Shown in pieces: positions 4,836-6,484 of a stretch of DNA of 6,484 bases; positions within the stretch are counted from its first letter, which is position 1, and each line of letters begins with the position of its first letter. A program made the position numbers and the translations under genes. This DNA is from JAZGDL01 sp036477795 (GTDB lineage Bacteria; Planctomycetota; Phycisphaerae; UBA1845): the NCBI GenBank assembly GCA_036477795.1, contig JAZGDL010000087.1:1-6484 (forward strand), in the 5' to 3' direction. The notes under the pieces were generated by a model. The model ran no database searches. It was not told the DNA's origin and was given only the letters and a program-made list of their open reading frames with translations.

Positions 4836-4849
4836 CGGTGACGCGCCCC

Positions 4850-5109
4850 CCCTGAGCATGGACGTACCTTTCCCGCCGGCCTCCCGCACGCGCGACAGCC
4901 GTCTACCTGTACTTGACTCCCCGTACTTGACCCCCGGCCCGGAAATCTTGCACCGATTCCAAAAAAATCTTTCCCCGCGCGCAAGATCGGGCCGCGACGC
5001 GTCAATAACAAGAGAAAGCGAGTGTGGCACGGTCCAGCGACGCTGGGCCGTGGCGATGCGTGATGCCGGCAAACCACGCCTTGCCTACCGCCAGACCGTG
5101 CCACCCGCC
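4850..5109. repeat. Dispersed structured repeat, copy C (most complete)
   Basis: Full-length match to copy A. It contains the doubled GTACTTGACTCCCC/GTACTTGACCCCC, ATCTTGC...GCAAGAT, GCGTCAATAACAAGAGAAAG and the hairpin CACGGTCCAGC-GAC-GCTGGGCCGTG (5028-5052). GTGGCACGGTC (5024-5034) is inverted exactly as GACCGTGCCAC (5094-5104), so this copy has an additional outer pairing that is decayed in A and B. Apart from repeats and the methylase-tail fragment there is no gene in 4510-5180. Confidence 0.75.
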
Positions 5110-5165
5110 CGGTAAATCGTCAGCTCCATCGGGGAGGTGAGCGAAGTGAGTAGGAGTCAATCGTG

Positions 5166-5174
5166 AAAGGAGAG
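5166..5174 (+). promoter_or_regulatory. Ribosome binding site deciding the start at 5181
   Basis: AAAGGAGAG ends six bases before the ATG at 5181. It lies inside the reading frame of the alternative GTG start at 5163, which is therefore unlikely. Confidence 0.7.
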
Positions 5175-5180
5175 TTCCAG

Positions 5181-6098
5181 ATGTTGCGAACGAGTTGTGT
5201 CATTGTGTTGGGGTGTGCCGTCATGACGGGGTTGATCGCGGTAACCCCCTTGGCTGCACAAGAGTGCGTCCTCTTTGAGGACGACTTCGAAAGCGGGTCT
5301 TTGGACCCGTGGACACTTCTGCACGGGAAGTGGTCCGTTCATGACTGGGGGGGAGAGTACGGAAAGGTGCTTCGCGGAGAAGGGGAGGGAAAACCCAAGT
5401 GCGATGTGAAGTGCTATCAGTCGGGTTTCGCCTACGTCACGGAGGGCAAGGGCTGGATGAATTATGTCTTCGAATACGACATTCGCATAACCGACCAATG
5501 GGACTTCACGTCAGTTTTCCGGGTTTCGAAGCCCAAGAAGGGCTTTTACGTTCTCAACATGATCGAGTATCGCGACCGGACCGACCTCTCAGACTTCTGT
5601 CCACAGGAGCGCGTCCTGAGTGAGGACTACCCAATTGAAATTGATACGTGGTACCACGTGAAGGTCACGGTGGAAGGGCGACACATCACCGTGGAGGTCG
5701 ATGGCGATCCCGTGTTTGACGTTGTTGTTGATGACCCAATTGAACATCCGGGAACCGTCGGGTTTATCATTTGGCCTGATTTTCGGGAGCGATGCCGAGG
5801 GCGAGTGATATTCTACGATAATGTTAAGGTCACCTCCCTTGGAGGGCGGTGCGAGTCGATCAACAATCTCGGCGCCAAGTGCAAGACGCGGAGAGTTACC
5901 GCCACCGCTCGGACCAACTTGTGCGAAGGAACTGAGCTGTCACTTACGCTCAGCGATGTGATCACCCGTACATGCCGAGTCAAGGGAAACGGTAAGTGCA
6001 AGGTCGCGTGGAAGGGCGTGACCACCGAACGCGATCATATCGTCCGCATCGATGATTGTGATCGCTTCAAGAGAATAGTCAGGTGCGATGATAGATGA
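5181..6098 (+). CDS. Secreted concanavalin-like (LamG/DUF1080-like) protein
   Basis: 305 residues from the ATG at 5181. Residues 1-26 are a signal peptide (LRTSCVIVLGCAVMTGLIAV, then TPLAA), probably cut before Gln27. Residues ~30-222 look like a concanavalin-type jelly roll: FEDDFESGSLDPWTLLHGKW opens it, then FEYDIRI, GFYVLNMIEYRDR, WYHVKVTVEGRHITVEVDGD, GTVGFIIW and FYDNVKV. This order is typical of LamG and DUF1080/3-keto-disaccharide-hydrolase-like domains that bind or cleave carbohydrate; I see no assured catalytic residues, so binding is as likely as hydrolysis. Residues ~234-305 are a Cys- and Lys-rich module (CKTRRVTATAR to DDCDRFKRIVRCDD) similar in layout to the end of the protein at 2-433. 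It is likely extracytoplasmic. A strong stem-loop follows 18 bases after the stop. It stands alone on this strand, with repeat DNA upstream. Confidence 0.85.
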   Translation: MLRTSCVIVLGCAVMTGLIAVTPLAAQECVLFEDDFESGSLDPWTLLHGKWSVHDWGGEYGKVLRGEGEGKPKCDVKCYQSGFAYVTEGKGWMNYVFEYDIRITDQWDFTSVFRVSKPKKGFYVLNMIEYRDRTDLSDFCPQERVLSEDYPIEIDTWYHVKVTVEGRHITVEVDGDPVFDVVVDDPIEHPGTVGFIIWPDFRERCRGRVIFYDNVKVTSLGGRCESINNLGAKCKTRRVTATARTNLCEGTELSLTLSDVITRTCRVKGNGKCKVAWKGVTTERDHIVRIDDCDRFKRIVRCDDR

Positions 6099-6116
6099 CG
6101 GTGACGTATCGATGAT

Positions 6117-6152
6117 TGACAAGCCCGCCGGCGCGCGCTGGCGGGCTTGTCA
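6117..6152 (+). terminator. Strong stem-loop after the concanavalin-like gene
   Basis: TGACAAGCCCGCC (6117-6129) pairs perfectly with GGCGGGCTTGTCA (6140-6152), 13 bp around a ten-base loop that itself contains GCGCGCGC. It begins 18 bases past the stop codon. No U-run follows on the plus strand, so it may also act as a processing or REP-like structure; being symmetric it could serve both strands. Confidence 0.6.
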
Positions 6153-6257
6153 CTTGGGCGGTAGCCGGCGGAATTCCGGCGGGACACCGGCGCGCGAGTC
6201 GAGCGTTCCCTCATCCAGGGGAAACCAGGATACACGGGCAACCTTCCCCTGCGCCCC

Positions 6258-6270
6258 TAGTGCTTTGTCA
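6258..6270. other. Possible end of the IS630-family element (TA target)
   Basis: IS630-type elements insert at TA. A TA at 6258-6259 directly precedes GTGCTTTGTCA, which runs into the transposase stop codon. This is the nearest plausible element border, but the opposite end is outside the window and cannot be compared. Nothing else was recognised in 6153-6257. Confidence 0.25.
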
Positions 6271-6484
6271 CAGCTTAAGTTTCGGATACACGGACTTCAG
6301 TTTGCACCGTGCGTCTTCGGTTTTCATTTGCCAATCAACGCCTCGTTGCGCTGCGTGAACATCAGTTGACCAGGCGGCGGTTTCTTCACGAAGCGTCTTG
6401 ATGTCGCCGATTCGCCGTCCTGCCACGCACTGACGCGTTACCGAACTCAGTTCATTCTCTGCGATATTCAGCCAACTACCGTGC
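6268..6484 (-). CDS. IS630-family transposase, C-terminal part (start outside window)
   Basis: The minus-strand frame is open from 6483 to the TGA at 6268, giving 71 residues: HGSWLNIAENELSSVTRQCV, then AGRRIGDIKTLREETAAWST, then AAQRGVDWQMKTEDARCKLK and SVYPKLKL. HGSWLNxxE is the end of the DDE catalytic core of IS630/Tc1-mariner-like transposases, with the third acidic residue being the Glu of IAENE (the first Glu after WLN). RRI..I.TL..E...W...AA..VDWQ.T..DAR.KL..LYP is the usual IS630 tail. The visible part has no frameshift. The N-terminal HTH and first two acidic residues lie to the right of the window. Orientation faces the concanavalin-like gene. Confidence 0.85.
   Translation of the reverse strand, partial: HGSWLNIAENELSSVTRQCVAGRRIGDIKTLREETAAWSTDVHAAQRGVDWQMKTEDARCKLKSVYPKLKL

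Noticed and set aside
4740..5104. Minus-strand ORFs of 110-111 codons and the similar ones at 1372-1950 and 3762-4160
   Set aside because: They translate dispersed repeat copies A-C in several frames; the same DNA is read in different frames in different copies. Only the final 31 codons of the 4740 frame resemble a real protein family.
5128..5141. ATCGGGGAGGTGAG shared with bases 6-19
   Set aside because: A 14-base identity between coding DNA and an intergenic purine-rich stretch; no flanking similarity, so it is most likely chance.

Overview
The window looks like a chromosomal stretch from an uncultured, GC-rich planctomycete (Planctomycetota, perhaps Phycisphaerae-like). Three things point that way. 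The secreted proteins at both edges are Cys-rich or concanavalin-like proteins of a kind common in that phylum, one carrying a GACCLPD-type tandem repeat. The intergenic DNA is dense with dispersed stem-loop repeats. One of those repeats translates on the minus strand as NPKRQRG, a peptide that recurs in spurious planctomycete ORFs. The assignment is from recall of sequence character, with no database search behind it.

Layout. (1) 2-433 (+) is the 3' end of a secreted Cys-rich repeat protein. (2) 632-1519 (+) is a probable lipoprotein with a long Lys/Pro/Ala-rich, histone-H1-like linker and a conserved C-terminal domain. (3) 1520-2026 has no gene and holds dispersed repeats. (4) 2027-4501 (-) holds three toxin-antitoxin-like modules separated by repeats: DUF433/DUF5615, HicB/HicA and DUF2283/DUF4258. 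(5) 3508-3830 and 4510-4836 are two copies of a composite block, made of a hairpin-quartet element with 29-bp inverted ends followed by the last ~31 codons of an Eco57I/TaqI-type methylase-like protein. (6) 4850-5109 is the third copy of another dispersed repeat, also seen at 1725-1981 and 3947-4131. (7) 5181-6098 (+) is a secreted concanavalin-like protein whose C-terminal module resembles the end of the protein at 2-433. (8) 6268-6484 (-) is the C-terminus of an IS630-family transposase running off the right edge.

Main message. In all three toxin-antitoxin-like modules the probable antitoxin (DUF433, HicB, DUF2283) is intact, while the probable toxin is broken: DUF5615 by a one-base frameshift, HicA by a 5' deletion and frameshift, DUF4258 by truncation at a repeat border. 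The region reads as an accessory island where toxins have decayed and repeats have accumulated. The two secreted (+) proteins and the lipoprotein are separate transcription units and show no evident pathway link to the island.
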